DNA of 64,000 nt from Primulina eburnea (GCF_022965805.1 NC_133103.1:46022047-46086046), one strand, 5' to 3'; shown: positions 37,538 to 48,742, counted from the stretch's first letter. The notes: generated by a model not told the origin, from the sequence alone. Numbers and translations are program-made.

Positions 37538-38484
37538 TGAGTGAGGACATAAGCACGCTGGAAAGACTCGTCTTGATACAATGAGGACAGTCATCGAATC
37601 TGGGGCGTTACATTTTCTATAAAGGATTGACCTCTATATATAGATAACTTGAGTCCAACGTCTATAAATTTATAATCAAAAACAGCTTCTGAGGCTCCTG
37701 AGTAAAATCAGCTTTATCACCTAAAAAAGTTCCTGCAGAGAGCTTCAGAGTAATCAGTCTTGTTTCATACCAATACTGATAAGGAGCGTTAAATGTCTTT
37801 GTACAATATTAATGGTGCAACAAATGCTAGTAATAGGTAAAGTAACGGTAACATTTAAGACTGTAACAATCAAGTAAAAGACGTCAAGTTCTGATAAGTT
37901 ATGCTTCCGATTTTCTAAATTCTGATTCTGCTCTAATAAGTCAAGTTCTGCTTCTGCTTTTTATAAGTCGAGTTCTGCTTATGTCAATTTATATTTTCTT
38001 CTGATTTAGCTATTACGGCCTACTGGTTTTGACTTTCACCACCACAATTAAATTAAGTATAACTGAATATGATCTATTACATGCTTCTTTCATTAGTATT
38101 TTTTTTTTTGAAACTTTGATGTAATGTCAAGGCTCGACTAAAATATAGGTATGTGAGGTTGAGGCTATTCTTGGATAAATTATTCTTACAATTTATCTTA
38201 TACATATATTCCCTAAGATAATTGAATCTTGAAGATTAACTATTCATTTATCGCATATAGTAATATCAGTTGTTGAATCTATTCATTCTTTAAAAGTAAC
38301 TTTTATCATTATCTGTGCTACTCAAATATGAATCCAGAACATAGTTCATGCTACTTCTAGCTTGAGTTTCTGTAATTCTTCTTTTTTTCAAAAGAAATTA
38401 ATTGCATTTTTATTTGGATTCCTCTAAGTTCGATTGGATTGTCATTTCCCTTCTGTAAATTGTATAGATTAGATGATGCTTTTT

Positions 38485-38727
38485 TTATTTGTTTCTTAGG
38501 CAAAGATTTCCTAAGAATTTGTGTATCTGTCCTGCAGAGAATCTTTGATATCTCAATAAGATAGGGTTTTCTCTCATTATATTTTGGAATGTGTTATGAG
38601 ATATGATTGTCTGGATAAAGAAACCAAACAAATATCCACGTGTTTCACGTTGACACATTTCATCTTCAGTCAGATTTTGATTATGTTTCATCATACTCTT
38701 CTTGACTCGAGACTCCTTTTTCATCAT
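38485..38727 (-). pseudogene. Virus-derived fragment next to the zinc knuckle
   Basis: An 80-codon minus-strand frame lies just downstream of the knuckle-like sequence and upstream (in gene order) of the protease relic. I recognise no motif in it. Its place in the series suggests the coat-to-protease linker of the caulimovirid insert. Confidence 0.25.
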
Positions 38728-38839
38728 ATATACTCTCTTTGAATAATTATTTTTAAACTGATATACTTTAACTAGGTCTTAGTAATAAACATTTTTCAAT
38801 ATCGAGAGTCGGTTCAAAGTACCTTATTATCTTTCTATC

Positions 38840-38920
38840 ATTTTCTGGACAATTTGTTGAAATTTGACCTTTTGCACCACATGTCTAGCAAATACAATCT
38901 TTAAAAATTTCATAAGCTCT
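38840..38920 (-). pseudogene. Caulimovirid coat-protein zinc-knuckle remnant
   Basis: The minus strand reads a CCHC-like knuckle with a TCGAKGQ ISTNCPEN pattern. One Cys position is followed by a stop, and the His is replaced by Gln. Pararetroviral coat proteins end in such a knuckle, and the position between the movement-like and protease relics agrees. Confidence 0.45.
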
Positions 38921-39357
38921 GGTGTGAGATATTTTAAAGATTTATTGTTGGTATTTTCCCCATGATTCGAGATGAGTTTGATGCCTGAGAATACATCATA
39001 TTTCTTGATGGTCTACTTCTTTGTTCTGATTTGTAAGATATGGATTTTTGTCTAGACCATATTGTTCTTGTTTTCCAAGAACTTATTCAACTTCTTCCGC
39101 TTCTGACTTGAGGATGAGATATAAAGATCTTCTTTTTCTAACCTTGTGGTTTGCTTATAATAATTGTTTGAATATTATTTTTTTCTACAACATAAATGAG
39201 TACATTTGTTTATACCCCTTAATATTTTGTAGTTTATTTTTCTTTGGCAATGTTGTTAGATGACATCATTGTGTCCATTTTCCTTTTTAAAAAAAGGCTC
39301 TTCTGACTAGAGTATTTGGGTTGTCACGAATGTATTCTTTTATTAACAAAAGACAAA

Positions 39358-39413
39358 ATTGACATGATATCTCAATAAGCTTGCATTGCATTGCATTGAG
39401 ATATCTTGTCAAT
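39358..39413. repeat. Strong stem-loop, 19-base arms
   Basis: ATTGACATGATATCTCAAT (39358-39376) pairs with ATTGAGATATCTTGTCAAT (39395-39413) with one mismatch around an 18-base loop. Flanks show a partial direct repeat (GTTGTCACGAATGTATTC and GTTGTCAGGGATGTATTC). It lies within virus-derived sequence. Confidence 0.6.
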
Positions 39414-39589
39414 CATTGTGTCAATTTATCAGGGTTGTCAGGGATGTATTCCTATTTTCAGGGACATGGCATTTTCGCGAAGAAAAATTGCATTGTTTTG
39501 CTTTTTTGACTCATGAATTTCATCTATATTTAGTGAATAACATAATATATACATATACTAAACATATATCATGTAATTCAAAACTATAC

Positions 39590-40430
39590 GGAGCTGGTAT
39601 ATTTTCTTTTATTCTCGATATCTTGACTATTCAGATAAACCACCATATAAATTGTTCCTTAAATAGGGTTGATATTCTTCCAAATATCTCAATAAGATAT
39701 TCTTCAACTAGGATTGAATTTTTGGTTTCAACCGAAGTCATATCCCAAGCGATTTTAATTGATCCCAGGAAACTAATTTCTAAAAGTTTAATGAATCATT
39801 TTCTGTTGAGATAAATTGTTCCTGTTACGATTCTCATTGCTGATGTTCAATCATCTACGAGATCTTCTTTGTTTTGTAGTTCATTACATTAATGTTAAGT
39901 GTAACCCTGTAAAGATGTATTGGTTCTAAAACAGTCTTCTGTAAAGTGTTTGGTGCAAGGGAATTTGATTTCTCATTACAATATTTTCACTGGTTATGAT
40001 TCTCCACCAACCTGGAATTCTGTTTTGGGGTCCTTTCATGTTTGTATCATAGAATCCCACAATTTTTCACTTGGTGGTTCGAGAAAGTACTCTATTAACT
40101 AGGGATTGTTCATCCCCAGTTGTGTTCATTTTATATCTACAACCAAATTTTGCAAAAGATACAAGGTCTTTAATACAATTGAGACCAATAATTTCTATAC
40201 TTGTCATCTGATTATTTTCTTTGATAAGACTTTTTTTTAATAAAATTTATCATTTTCTCTTCGCTGGTTAAATGTTTTGGCACTACTTTGATATTCCTTC
40301 TTTGGTATAATAAGGGTTCGCTACCAAAGGATGGTGGTAACCTTCCTCCGGAGATCCTATTGTTAGAACTAGGTTTTAACCCTATCATTCCGTATTCTAC
40401 TTGAAAGTATATTTGAAAATGTTTGGCCAA
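39590..40430 (-). pseudogene. Probable caulimovirid movement/coat region, decayed
   Basis: Several minus-strand frames are open for 50-70 codons each, including one at 40212-40430. Others (about 39900-40190) show phrases such as GFYDTNMKGPQNRIPGWW. They precede the zinc-knuckle and protease relics in gene order. This fits the N-terminal part of a caulimovirid polyprotein, but no single motif is decisive. Stops break all frames. Confidence 0.4.
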
Positions 40431-42271
40431 ATGAGAATATAAATGTATTCGGAAAATTATAATATAAGAAAAGTAAGTAGTTTGAATAGTTATAGATATT
40501 TCAAAAGCCGGATCCTTTTTCTTCCACTCCAGATAGAATTCACTATATGATCATTTAAAGTTGAATATATTTATTTTTCTAAACAGATTTAAAAATCCCA
40601 ACTTTTCCATAATAGTTAGGTAATTTTACACGACCAATTATTGGTTATAATTTCACATCTAAGCTCACTCAATTAATAATGCCACTTCATAAACATATTT
40701 ATGTTATGTGTATATTCTATCATATTAATCTTTTGTTTCGATAATATATGATTGTTTGACGACATATTTGAAGCTCCAGCGAGCTTTTCTAAATTAATAT
40801 TGTGTAACATCATTAAAAAAAGGACGAAATCAGGAATTTATGTTAAAATGAGATAAAATAAATAAAAATCACAAAATTTTATTTTACAAAAAAAAAATCT
40901 GATAACAACTATGTCTATCCCTTGTTAAAAGGTGATCTTAACGTACTGTAAATTTGAATATAGAAGTTGTAGTTTAAACATTCATTTAAATAAGTTTAAT
41001 TTTAAAAAAAAAAAATTTAAAAAAAAAATGACGTTTGAATAAATATTGAAAAATATTTATCTTTTATTTAAGTTCGAATTCTAGCTTTTAAATTTTTTTT
41101 ATTGCTTGATAAAAATAGCTATTCTAACCAAACTATGTATTTTTTCAGAAAAACATTTAAAGAACAGAAAAGTGGTTTTAGTTGGTGATTTCTCCAACAA
41201 ATCGAACTCATATATTCATATTAGTTTGGTTTACAACAGGGGAAGTTGGTGAAAAATCATCAATCAAAACATTTCTTTGGGTTCACTCTTTACCCACAAA
41301 ATTGCGGTACTATGTCATACAAAATGAGGTACACTTCATGTGGAAATATGGTACTAAAAAAGTATCCATGGACTGAACACAAAAAAATCGACGGTTGAGG
41401 ACTGAAGACCAATTTCTCGTTTACAAAGTTACAATAAGGGTGGATTTTATCATCACTTTATATTAATTTAGTTGTCTTATTTGTGTTTATCTGATTTTTT
41501 TATTCCTCCGGAGATCCCCGTTTATGATCCCTTGGGGAAAAAAAACAAAGAAACTCGAAATTTTAAATATAAGTAGATTTAAAGTATCGAAGTTATGTGA
41601 TTCAACCCTATCATTCCGTATTCTACTTTGGATATAGCTAATATTAATTATAACCAGAAAATGTATTTTCTTATTCTACAATCAATTTTTCAAAACTTTA
41701 TAATGTGAGGTGGTCACGACTCAGTCCCGTTGAATATTTCTAGCTACTTTTTATGATTACGGATTTATATGATATTTGAATTAGGCAAAAAATAATATGA
41801 TGCTGATATGATCCAAAATTAATGCAAGTTGATGAAAGTCCAACTAGTAATTAATATAATAAAGATGGACAACCAAAAACTAATACAGGAAATTGTCTCC
41901 ATGATCCACAATCTTATTTAAAATATAAAAATTATTTAAAAAAAAAAAAAAAGTTAGCCATCGTGAGTATTATTGATTTTAAACAGTTTTAAAGTCGAAA
42001 AAGCAATGTAAATCGTTCTGTATGATTCATGCTCTCAATTAAAGATTTAAGTATATAAATAAATGAATAAATCGTGATTTTATGTGTGTGAAGATTTTCG
42101 AAAGGGACCCTTTAAGATGTGACCATATTCAAAAACGTTTTCTGATTTATCATTTTTTTTTTTAATTCTTCTTCTTTTTCTTTTTCTTTTTTTTTTTAAA
42201 AAATCCATAACCTTCATATTTTTTTAAAAAAAAACATGGAACTACATGCAGTATAAATGCATAGTGCTTAA
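40431..42271. other. AT-rich intergenic stretch with a short duplicated piece
   Basis: No gene is supported. Two short blocks found at 40342-40401 (TTCCTCCGGAGATCC and AACCCTATCATTCCGTATTC) recur further apart at about 41502-41627, so virus-derived sequence may extend to about 41.7 kb. The part next to the copia element (42100-42250) is poly-T and poly-A rich. Confidence 0.35.
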
Positions 42272-42740
42272 TGTTGGTCCACGTGCGGAATTTGAGATAA
42301 TAAAACCAAAAAATAAAGAATAAACTGGACACCGAGATTTACGTGGAAAACCTCTAAAAATTATTAGGGTACAAACCACGGGCAAGATGAAAAGATTTTC
42401 ACTATAATATTTTGTGGTGTACAAATCACTCACTGTGTTTCCAAAGAGAACACACACTCTCTTAATACAGGAGAACAAAACACATCACAAATATTATAGA
42501 ACTAAGCACTCAAATGCTTATAAGATGAGAGAAAACTCGAAGAAGGGATAATTTCAGAATGAAGGGAGGAGCTCTATTTATAGAGCCCCTTGACCGTGTG
42601 AATACGCATTAAAAACGCGTATGAACATTCCTCGAAATTTCAGTCAGTGGAAATTTCCGCCAACCTTGCAAATATGCCAACCACACATTCAAAACATGCA
42701 AAACATGTTGTCCCCACCTTATTTGAAAATCTTGCCGACA
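42272..42740 (-). repeat. Copia 3' LTR
   Basis: Reads TGTTGGTCCAC to CTTGCCGACA on the plus strand, with TG/CA ends. It matches 46849-47317 with scattered differences. Confidence 0.92.
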
Positions 42741-42816
42741 TTTCTCCTACTTGGAGATTTGATTGAGAATCAAATACATCTCCACACATCCTTTCAATCT
42801 TGTCATTCCCTGCTGC

Positions 42817-45811
42817 TTACGTTTCCGCTAGACCACTTGAAGATCTACACCACTCAAACTTATCAGTGTTCACTGACTTGGTCAGAAAATCAGCAATGTT
42901 ATCCTTCGTATGGATCTTCTGCATATCCACGCTTCCTTCTTCTACTACTTCCCATACAAAGTGAAATTGTACTCCAATGTGTTTAGTCCTATAATGAAAG
43001 GTTGGATTCCTTGCGATGTGCAAGGCACTCTGACTGTCACAAAACAAAGGCACATTATCTTGTTTGTGTCTGATCTCTTCCAATAACCTTTTAATCCATA
43101 TTGCCTCCTTGCAAGCTTGAGTAGCTGCCATATATTCTGCCTCTGTTGTAGATAACGCCACAACTGTTTGTAGTTTTGAAACCCAACTTGCTGCTCCCCT
43201 CGCAAGTGTAAACACATAACCAGTAGTAGATTTTCTCTTATCAGGATCACCTGCATAATCTGAATTGACATAGCCTCTGAGTGTAAAATATGATCCTCCA
43301 TAACATAATGCAACATTCGAGGTACCCTTAATGTATCTAAGGATCCTCTTAACAGTTCTCCAATGCTCTCGTCCAGGATTCGCCATATACCGACTAACTG
43401 CTCCCACTAATTGAGCAATGTCTGGTCTTGTACATATCATGGCGAACATCAAACTTCTCACTGCTGATGCATATGGTACTCGATACATCTTCATCCTCTC
43501 TGCTTCACTGCTAAGACACATCTCGGAAGATAACTTGAAGTTAACAGGAAGATGGGTCGAATTTGGCTTACTATCTTGCATGTTGAAGCGTTGCAAGATT
43601 TTCTTCAAATAATTTTTTTGGTAAAGCCAAATCTTTCTGTTATTTCTATCTCGGTGAACTTGCATCCGTAGAATCTTGTTTGCTGGTCCCAAGTCCTTCA
43701 TATCAAATTCCCTAGCCAACTGTGCCTTCAATCCTTAGACCTGATCTTTGTTGGGGTCTGCTACCAACATGTCGTCCACATACAACAGCAAAATAATATA
43801 ATCATCACCAGACCTCTTGAAATATGTACAAGGGTCTGCACTCAGTCTGTTGTATCCAAGGCTCATGATATATGAATCAAATCTCTTGTACCAACACCTC
43901 GGCGCCTGTTTGAGACCGTATAGAGATTTGTTTAACCTGCAAACCAAGTTCTCTTTGCTTTTTTTCCGCAAAACCTTCTGGCTGGAGCATATAGATTTCT
44001 TCTTCAAGATCTCCATGAAGAAATGATGTTTTCACATCTAGCTGTTCTAGATGTAGGTCAAGTACCGCACACAATGCCAACACTACTCTGACTGTTGTAA
44101 GCCGAGCCACAGGAGAAAATATCTCATTGAAGTCAATGCCTTCTTTCTGAGCATACCTTTTTACCACCAATCTAGCACGATACCGCTCAACTTGGTTATT
44201 GCTATCACGCTTGATATTATAGACCCATCTGTTTCCAATGGCTTTCCTCCCACGTGGTAGTGTAACAAGATCCCAAGTTTTATTCATGTCTAATGCCTCC
44301 AATTCTTCTTGCATTGCTATCATCCACAAGGATACATCCGAGCTTTGAGTAGCCTCGTGGAAACTCGATGGCTCACCATCCTCTGATAATAGACAATATG
44401 CAATGTTGCTTTCAGTGACATAATCTGAAAGCCAAACTGGTGGTCTTCTGTCTCGAGTTGACTGCCTCACATTGGAAGACTCGGACTCAACATGTTCTTG
44501 TTCTTCGTTCTCTGGTCCTGCTTCACAAGAAACTTGACCTTCGTCAGTCTTATTTTCCACCTGAAAAATAGTAGTTTCTGAATTCGGTGTGCCTTTGTCT
44601 CCTTTTACTTTATCTTCCTCGAAGATAACATTTCTGCTGATGACAAGCTTGTGAACAGTAGGATCTCACAAGCGAAACCCCTTTACTCCATCAGCATAAC
44701 CCAAAAAGATACATTTTCTGGATTTCGAATCCAACTTCGATCTTTCTTGCTCATTGTACAGAACGTACACCGGACTTCCAAATGTATGCAAATGAGAATA
44801 ATCTTATGGCTTCCCAGTCCACATCTCCATCAGAGTCTTCATATCAATCGCCACGGAAGGAGAACGATTGATAATGTAACAAGCGGTCTTGACTGCTTCC
44901 GCCCAAAATGACTTTTCTAGACCCGCAGTCCTCAACATAGCTCTTGTTCTGTCCAACAAGGTCCTGTTCATCCACTCCGTCACTCCATTTTGTTGAGGCG
45001 TGTAAGCCGTCGTGAATTGTCTTTTGATGCCCCATGTTGACAATATGCATCAAATTCGTCACTGGTATATTCTCTTCCATTGTCAGTCCTCAGACACTTG
45101 ATTTTCTTTTCAGAATCAATTTCAACCCGTGCTTTGAAATCTTTGAAGATCTGGAAAACATCTGATTTCTTCTTGATTGGATACACCCAACATCTCCAAG
45201 AAAAATCGTCAATGAACGAGACAAAGTATCTCGCTCCTCCTAGGGATACAATCGGTGCTTGCCAAACATCTGAATGAATCAGCTCCATTATGCTTTTGCT
45301 CCTGGCAGTAGAAGTGCCAAACTTTAATCTGTGTTGTTTACTGGTAACACAGTGCTCAAAAGGGTAGTGACACTTTCGTCAGTCCTGGCAGCAGCTTCCA
45401 TTCTGAGAGAATTTTCAACCCTCGTTCTGACATATGCCCGAGCTTTCTATGCCATAACACTGTTAATTCTTCTCCTGGACCAATTGATGCAACATCTAGT
45501 TCTGCCTCTTTGTGTGTTTCTCCCAAAAGTACATACAGATTTGCAGCAACCTTTTCCGCCTTCATAACCACAAGCGCGCCTTTCACAATTTTCATGATCT
45601 CGTTCTCGATACGAGTTTTGTACCCGATGTCATCCAATTGCCCCAAGGACAAAAGATTTTTCGTCAGTCCTTTCACATGTCGTACCTCCTGTATGGTGCG
45701 AATGGTTCCATCAAACATTTTTATTTTGATAGTACCGACCCCAGCGATTTACAAGGCATGATCATTTCCCATGAATACAGATCCTCCTTAGACTGGTTCA
45801 TAATGATCAAA
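42817..45811 (-). pseudogene. Copia pol (protease end, integrase, reverse transcriptase, RNase H), broken
   Basis: Frames in order on the minus strand: the integrase zinc region with WHRKLGHMSERG (45356-45718), then integrase core pieces with HSDVW, FIDDFSWRCWVY and TDNGREY (44980-45288). A third integrase piece has TPQQNGVTEWMNRT (44804-45043). Reverse transcriptase follows with NRWVYNIK and LDVKTSFLHGDL (43877-44560), then KSLYGLKQAPRCWY and the catalytic LLLYVDDMLVAD (43735-44016). The RNase H part has YAGDPDKRKSTTGYVF and STTEAEYMA (42817-43731). At least four frame changes occur (for example near 45355, 45040 and 43900), plus an in-frame TAA at 43729-43734 just after DQV. All domains are recognisable, but the polyprotein cannot be made. 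Confidence 0.9.
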
Positions 45812-46690
45812 TCATTCTCTTCGAGACGTCATGTGCCACGTCGCTCCTGAATCCATTATCCATGTGTCACAAAATTTGTGTCTGCCTTCTGCAACTGTTG
45901 TACCACTGCCTGAAGTACTGGCCACATTTCCTTGAGAACTCTTCTCGATACTCGTACACTCTTTCTTGAAGTGCCCTTTACCGCCACATTTAAAGCAGTA
46001 AATATTTTTCTTCTTACTTCTCGACTTTGATCTACCTCGCCTTTGGCTCCCACTGGAGTCACGGTCCATAAATCTTCCTCTTATCATCGGCAAAGCCTCT
46101 GCCTGCTTCGAAATTACCAACCTGTCTTCCTTATTCTTGCGCTGGCTTTTTTCTCCGAGAACCGCAGTCAAGACATCGTCGAATTTTAGAAAGACCATAA
46201 GAATATTGTTGGTTATGTTGATGATAATTTGATCATATGAATCTGGTAGACTTTGAAGTAGAAGCTCCGCACGTTCATTTTCCCTTATTTTATGCCCCAT
46301 GGAAGTGAGTTGGGCAAATAGAGTATTTAGTGTGTTGATATGGTCGGTCATCGATGAAGATTCCACCATTCGAAGAGTATAAAGCCTTCTCTTTAAGAAA
46401 ATCATGTTGTGTAGCGACTTGACCTCGTACATCTTTGTCAGAGTATCCCAGATAACTTTGGCTGTTTTTATCTCAGAGATACTTGACAAAACTTTGTCAG
46501 CTATAGCCAAGTGTAAATTGGCAATAGCATTATCATTCATCTCGTTCCACTTTTCATCATCTGTAATCTCCACTAGTTTATCTCCAATAGCCGCCAAGCA
46601 ATTTTCCTTTCTTAAAATTGCTTGTATTTTTATTTTCCACAACATAAAACTGTTTCCATTGAACTTTGCTACCTCGTACCTTCCCGCCAT
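45812..46690 (-). CDS. Copia gag with zinc knuckle and protease start
   Basis: A 292-codon frame begins MAGRYEVAKFNGNSFMLWK, the typical start of copia gag. The core (about residues 60-180) has SLHNMIFLKRRLYTLRM. The CCHC knuckle CFKCGGKGHFKKEC lies at about residues 233-246. The frame ends soon after the protease active site WIMDSGATWHMTS, so protease is cut off by a stop or frameshift at 45812. The gag part alone may still be translatable. The rest of the polyprotein is broken. Confidence 0.88.
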   Translation of the reverse strand: MAGRYEVAKFNGNSFMLWKIKIQAILRKENCLAAIGDKLVEITDDEKWNEMNDNAIANLHLAIADKVLSSISEIKTAKVIWDTLTKMYEVKSLHNMIFLKRRLYTLRMVESSSMTDHINTLNTLFAQLTSMGHKIRENERAELLLQSLPDSYDQIIINITNNILMVFLKFDDVLTAVLGEKSQRKNKEDRLVISKQAEALPMIRGRFMDRDSSGSQRRGRSKSRSKKKNIYCFKCGGKGHFKKECTSIEKSSQGNVASTSGSGTTVAEGRHKFCDTWIMDSGATWHMTSRRE

Positions 46691-46833
46691 TATGTCTACA
46701 ACAATTTTAGTAGACTGGACAAAATAATCTCATCTTAAATAAAAAAATCTCAAAAAATCTTTTTTGATGTGGAAGATCAGTCTAGACTGCAACCACAGAG
46801 CATACTCAGAATTTTAAGAAATTTTCAACCAAG

Positions 46834-46845
46834 GCTCTGATACCA
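46834..46845 (-). other. Copia primer binding site
   Basis: TGGTATCAGAGC on the minus strand, three bases from the 5' LTR end, complementary to initiator tRNA-Met. Confidence 0.88.
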
Positions 46846-46848
46846 CTT

Positions 46849-47317
46849 TATGGTCCCACGTGCGGAATTTGAGATAATAAAACCCGAAAATAAAGAATAA
46901 ACTGGACACCGAGATTTACATGGAAAACTCCTAAAAATTATTAGGGTAAAAACCTCGGGCAAGATGAAAAGATTTCCACTATAATATTTTGTGGTGTACA
47001 ACTCACTCACTGTGTTTCCAAAGAGAACACATACTCTCTTAATACAGGAGAACAAAACACCTCACAAATATTATGGAACTAAGCACTCAAATGCTTATAA
47101 GATGAGAGAAAACTCGAAGAAGGGATAATTTCAGAATGAAGGGAGGAGCTCTATTTATAAGGCCCCTTGACCGTGTGAATACGCGTTAAAAACACGTATG
47201 AACATTCCTCGAAATTTCCGTCAGTGGAAATTTCCGCCAACCTTGCAAATATGCCAATCACACATTCCAAACATGCAAACATGTTGTCCCCGCCTTATTT
47301 GAAAAATCTTGCCGACA
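46849..47317 (-). repeat. Copia 5' LTR
   Basis: 469 bp, matching the 3' LTR along its length. Its left boundary has mutated from TGTTGG to TATGG, so the exact first base is by alignment. The right end CTTGCCGACA is intact. Confidence 0.88.
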
Positions 47318-47344
47318 CTTAAAAACTACATGTTTCCATTCTTT

Positions 47345-48170
47345 GCTGATGCGATCACTGGTGCTCCTCAGAAGGCAGCGTGGGACACTTTGGAGTTAGT
47401 GGCAGGACCAATTATGAAGGGATGAAGCAATAAGTTTAAGGAAGCTCTTCAAGGGTTAATGGAAAGCTATCAAGAGCCTTCCAATCGAGTTTGGAGCTAC
47501 TATAATTTCATTCAAGTGTTGACAGATAAAAGAAGAAGGCATTCGAGTCGAGACAGATGCGCACCAGCATATATTTCCGCCCGCCCCGGTGCCCTGGGCA
47601 GAGACATATGTGCCCAGCGGAGCTTTTCACCCACCCCAACGCCCAGGGCGCACTCTAGCGGAAGAAAGTAGCCGACCCAATGCGCCTTTTGCACAGAATT
47701 TGCGAGACCGACGCGCTCCAGCGGCCAAAATCTCCATCCTAGCACGCCGCAGTGCAGAATTAAACATGAAAACCATAGATTACAAATTTTAGTATATATT
47801 TTTTATATATATAAACAAAAGTTGTAACTTTTAGAAAGTAAATTTTGAAGATTTTATCAAACTAGTGAGTTTTTATCTCAAATTTCAAAGATTATTTTCT
47901 TTGTTCATCCAAAATCAAATTTATCAAAGATTCGATCTTTTTGGCGTTTGTCGATTATTTTCACTTGGATTGTCAAAGACGAGTTCTTTGAAGGTTCGTC
48001 TGAAATTCAGTTGTTTATTCGTGATTATTTGTTACTATACTTTTCATAGCTCAGGGGCGAATATCACAACAATTATTTGTTTCAAAAAGATCATGACAAA
48101 ACTACAGCTCTTTATTTCTTTGAATCGAGGGCATGACTTCATTGTAGATCACGTTTGAAGAATCGTATTA
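47345..48170 (+). repeat. Left terminal repeat of a plus-strand Ty3/gypsy remnant
   Basis: Matches 52937-53351 in two blocks: the first ~180 bases (QKAAWD, FKEALQGLMESYQEPSN if translated) and the last ~250 bases (from AAATTTATCAAAGATTCGATC to TTTGAAGAATC). About 370 bases in the middle (47530-47905) are absent from the right copy. A primer site follows at 48173. The first block looks like the C-terminal coding end of a gypsy pol, so coding sequence runs into the LTR or this is the end of a neighbouring copy. The left boundary is masked by the copia insertion. Confidence 0.65.
47580..47745 (+). repeat. GC-rich inverted-repeat patch in the terminal repeat
   Basis: A GC-rich patch in AT-rich surroundings. 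CTGGGCA (47594-47600) pairs with TGCCCAG (47611-47617) around a 10-base spacer, and GCCCAGGGC follows at 47641. The block is missing from the right-hand copy at 52937-53351. Confidence 0.45.
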
Positions 48171-48172
48171 TT

Positions 48173-48184
48173 TGGTATCAGAGC
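48173..48184 (+). other. Primer binding site of the gypsy remnant
   Basis: TGGTATCAGAGC two bases after the terminal repeat, as in other plant LTR elements that use initiator tRNA-Met. Confidence 0.8.
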
Positions 48185-48742
48185 TTTGGTTCTTTTTTAT
48201 TCAAGAAAATATCTCGTTTTTATTATCGGATCTGTGTTAATCTTTCGTTTGTTTTCAAATCTGCATTATCTATCGTTTTTTCATAAATCTTGCGATTTTC
48301 GAAATTCTTTGAGTTTTTCTTCGCTTTTCGAGTTGCAAAATAAAAAAATATATACATAAATCGAATTTTTTTTGCTATTATTTAGCATTGAATTTTGTTA
48401 TTGTCTTTATTGTGTGTCATATTCAAGTGTCTCGCACACACAAAAAATAAAAAAAAAAATTATTTCAAATTTCTTGGCTTTGTGTAGTCCAAGTGTGAGA
48501 ATTGTGATTGTCCACAAGTTGAATCTGAAAGTTTAATATATACAAATATAAAGTTTGAGCACACCTTCGAGAAAACTCTCAAATTCGAGTGAAAATACTT
48601 GAATGCGAGAGTTATTTTTTTGGATTGACTGGTGATTATTTGAAGTGAGACTAAAAAAATAATCGAGTGAATTTTCTTTGGGGTGACCGTGAGAATTCGG
48701 TTGAGGAATATTTTTGTTCTACTAGCGTTTCTTGCAAGTACA
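48185..48742 (+). other. Leader of the gypsy remnant, non-coding
   Basis: AT-rich sequence between primer site and the first gag-like ATG (48743). No feature seen. Confidence 0.5.

Larger units (their letters stand above)
36750..37612 (+). mobile_element. Cassandra-type TRIM, complete, duplication TTTTC
   Basis: Two LTRs (36750-37146, 37217-37612), starting TGTGAGG and ending TTACA, enclose a 70-bp interior with a primer site (TGGTATCAGAGCC at 37149). TTTTC flanks both ends (36745-36749, 37613-37617). Each LTR carries a segment like the 3' two-thirds of plant 5S rRNA with its internal pol III promoter. These are the defining traits of Cassandra elements, which have no proteins and are moved by other retrotransposons. 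The LTRs differ at only a few sites, so the insertion is fairly recent. It sits in the candidate solo LTR at 36129-38064. Confidence 0.92.
36129..38064. repeat. Candidate solo LTR, flanked by GAATA
   Basis: A TGTTGGGGATCGATATAG start at 36129 is preceded by GAATA (36124-36128), and GAATA recurs at 38065-38069. The segment has no coding sequence and separates two parts of the virus-derived region. The right end reads AACT, where CA would be expected, so either the last base has changed or the end lies elsewhere (a CACCACCACA end near 38046 is the alternative). It contains the Cassandra-type element at 36750. Confidence 0.45.
42272..47317 (-). mobile_element. Ty1/copia retrotransposon, complete, duplication CTTAA
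   Basis: Two 469-bp LTRs (42272-42740 and 46849-47317) enclose gag and pol on the minus strand. CTTAA flanks both ends (42267-42271, 47318-47322). A minus-strand primer site TGGTATCAGAGC (46834-46845) follows the 5' LTR, and GTAGGAGAAA precedes the 3' LTR. The protein order gag-protease-integrase-reverse transcriptase-RNase H is that of copia. The type resembles Tork/Tnt1 elements. Several stops and frameshifts show it is dead, and the LTRs differ at many sites, so it is not recent. Confidence 0.95.
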
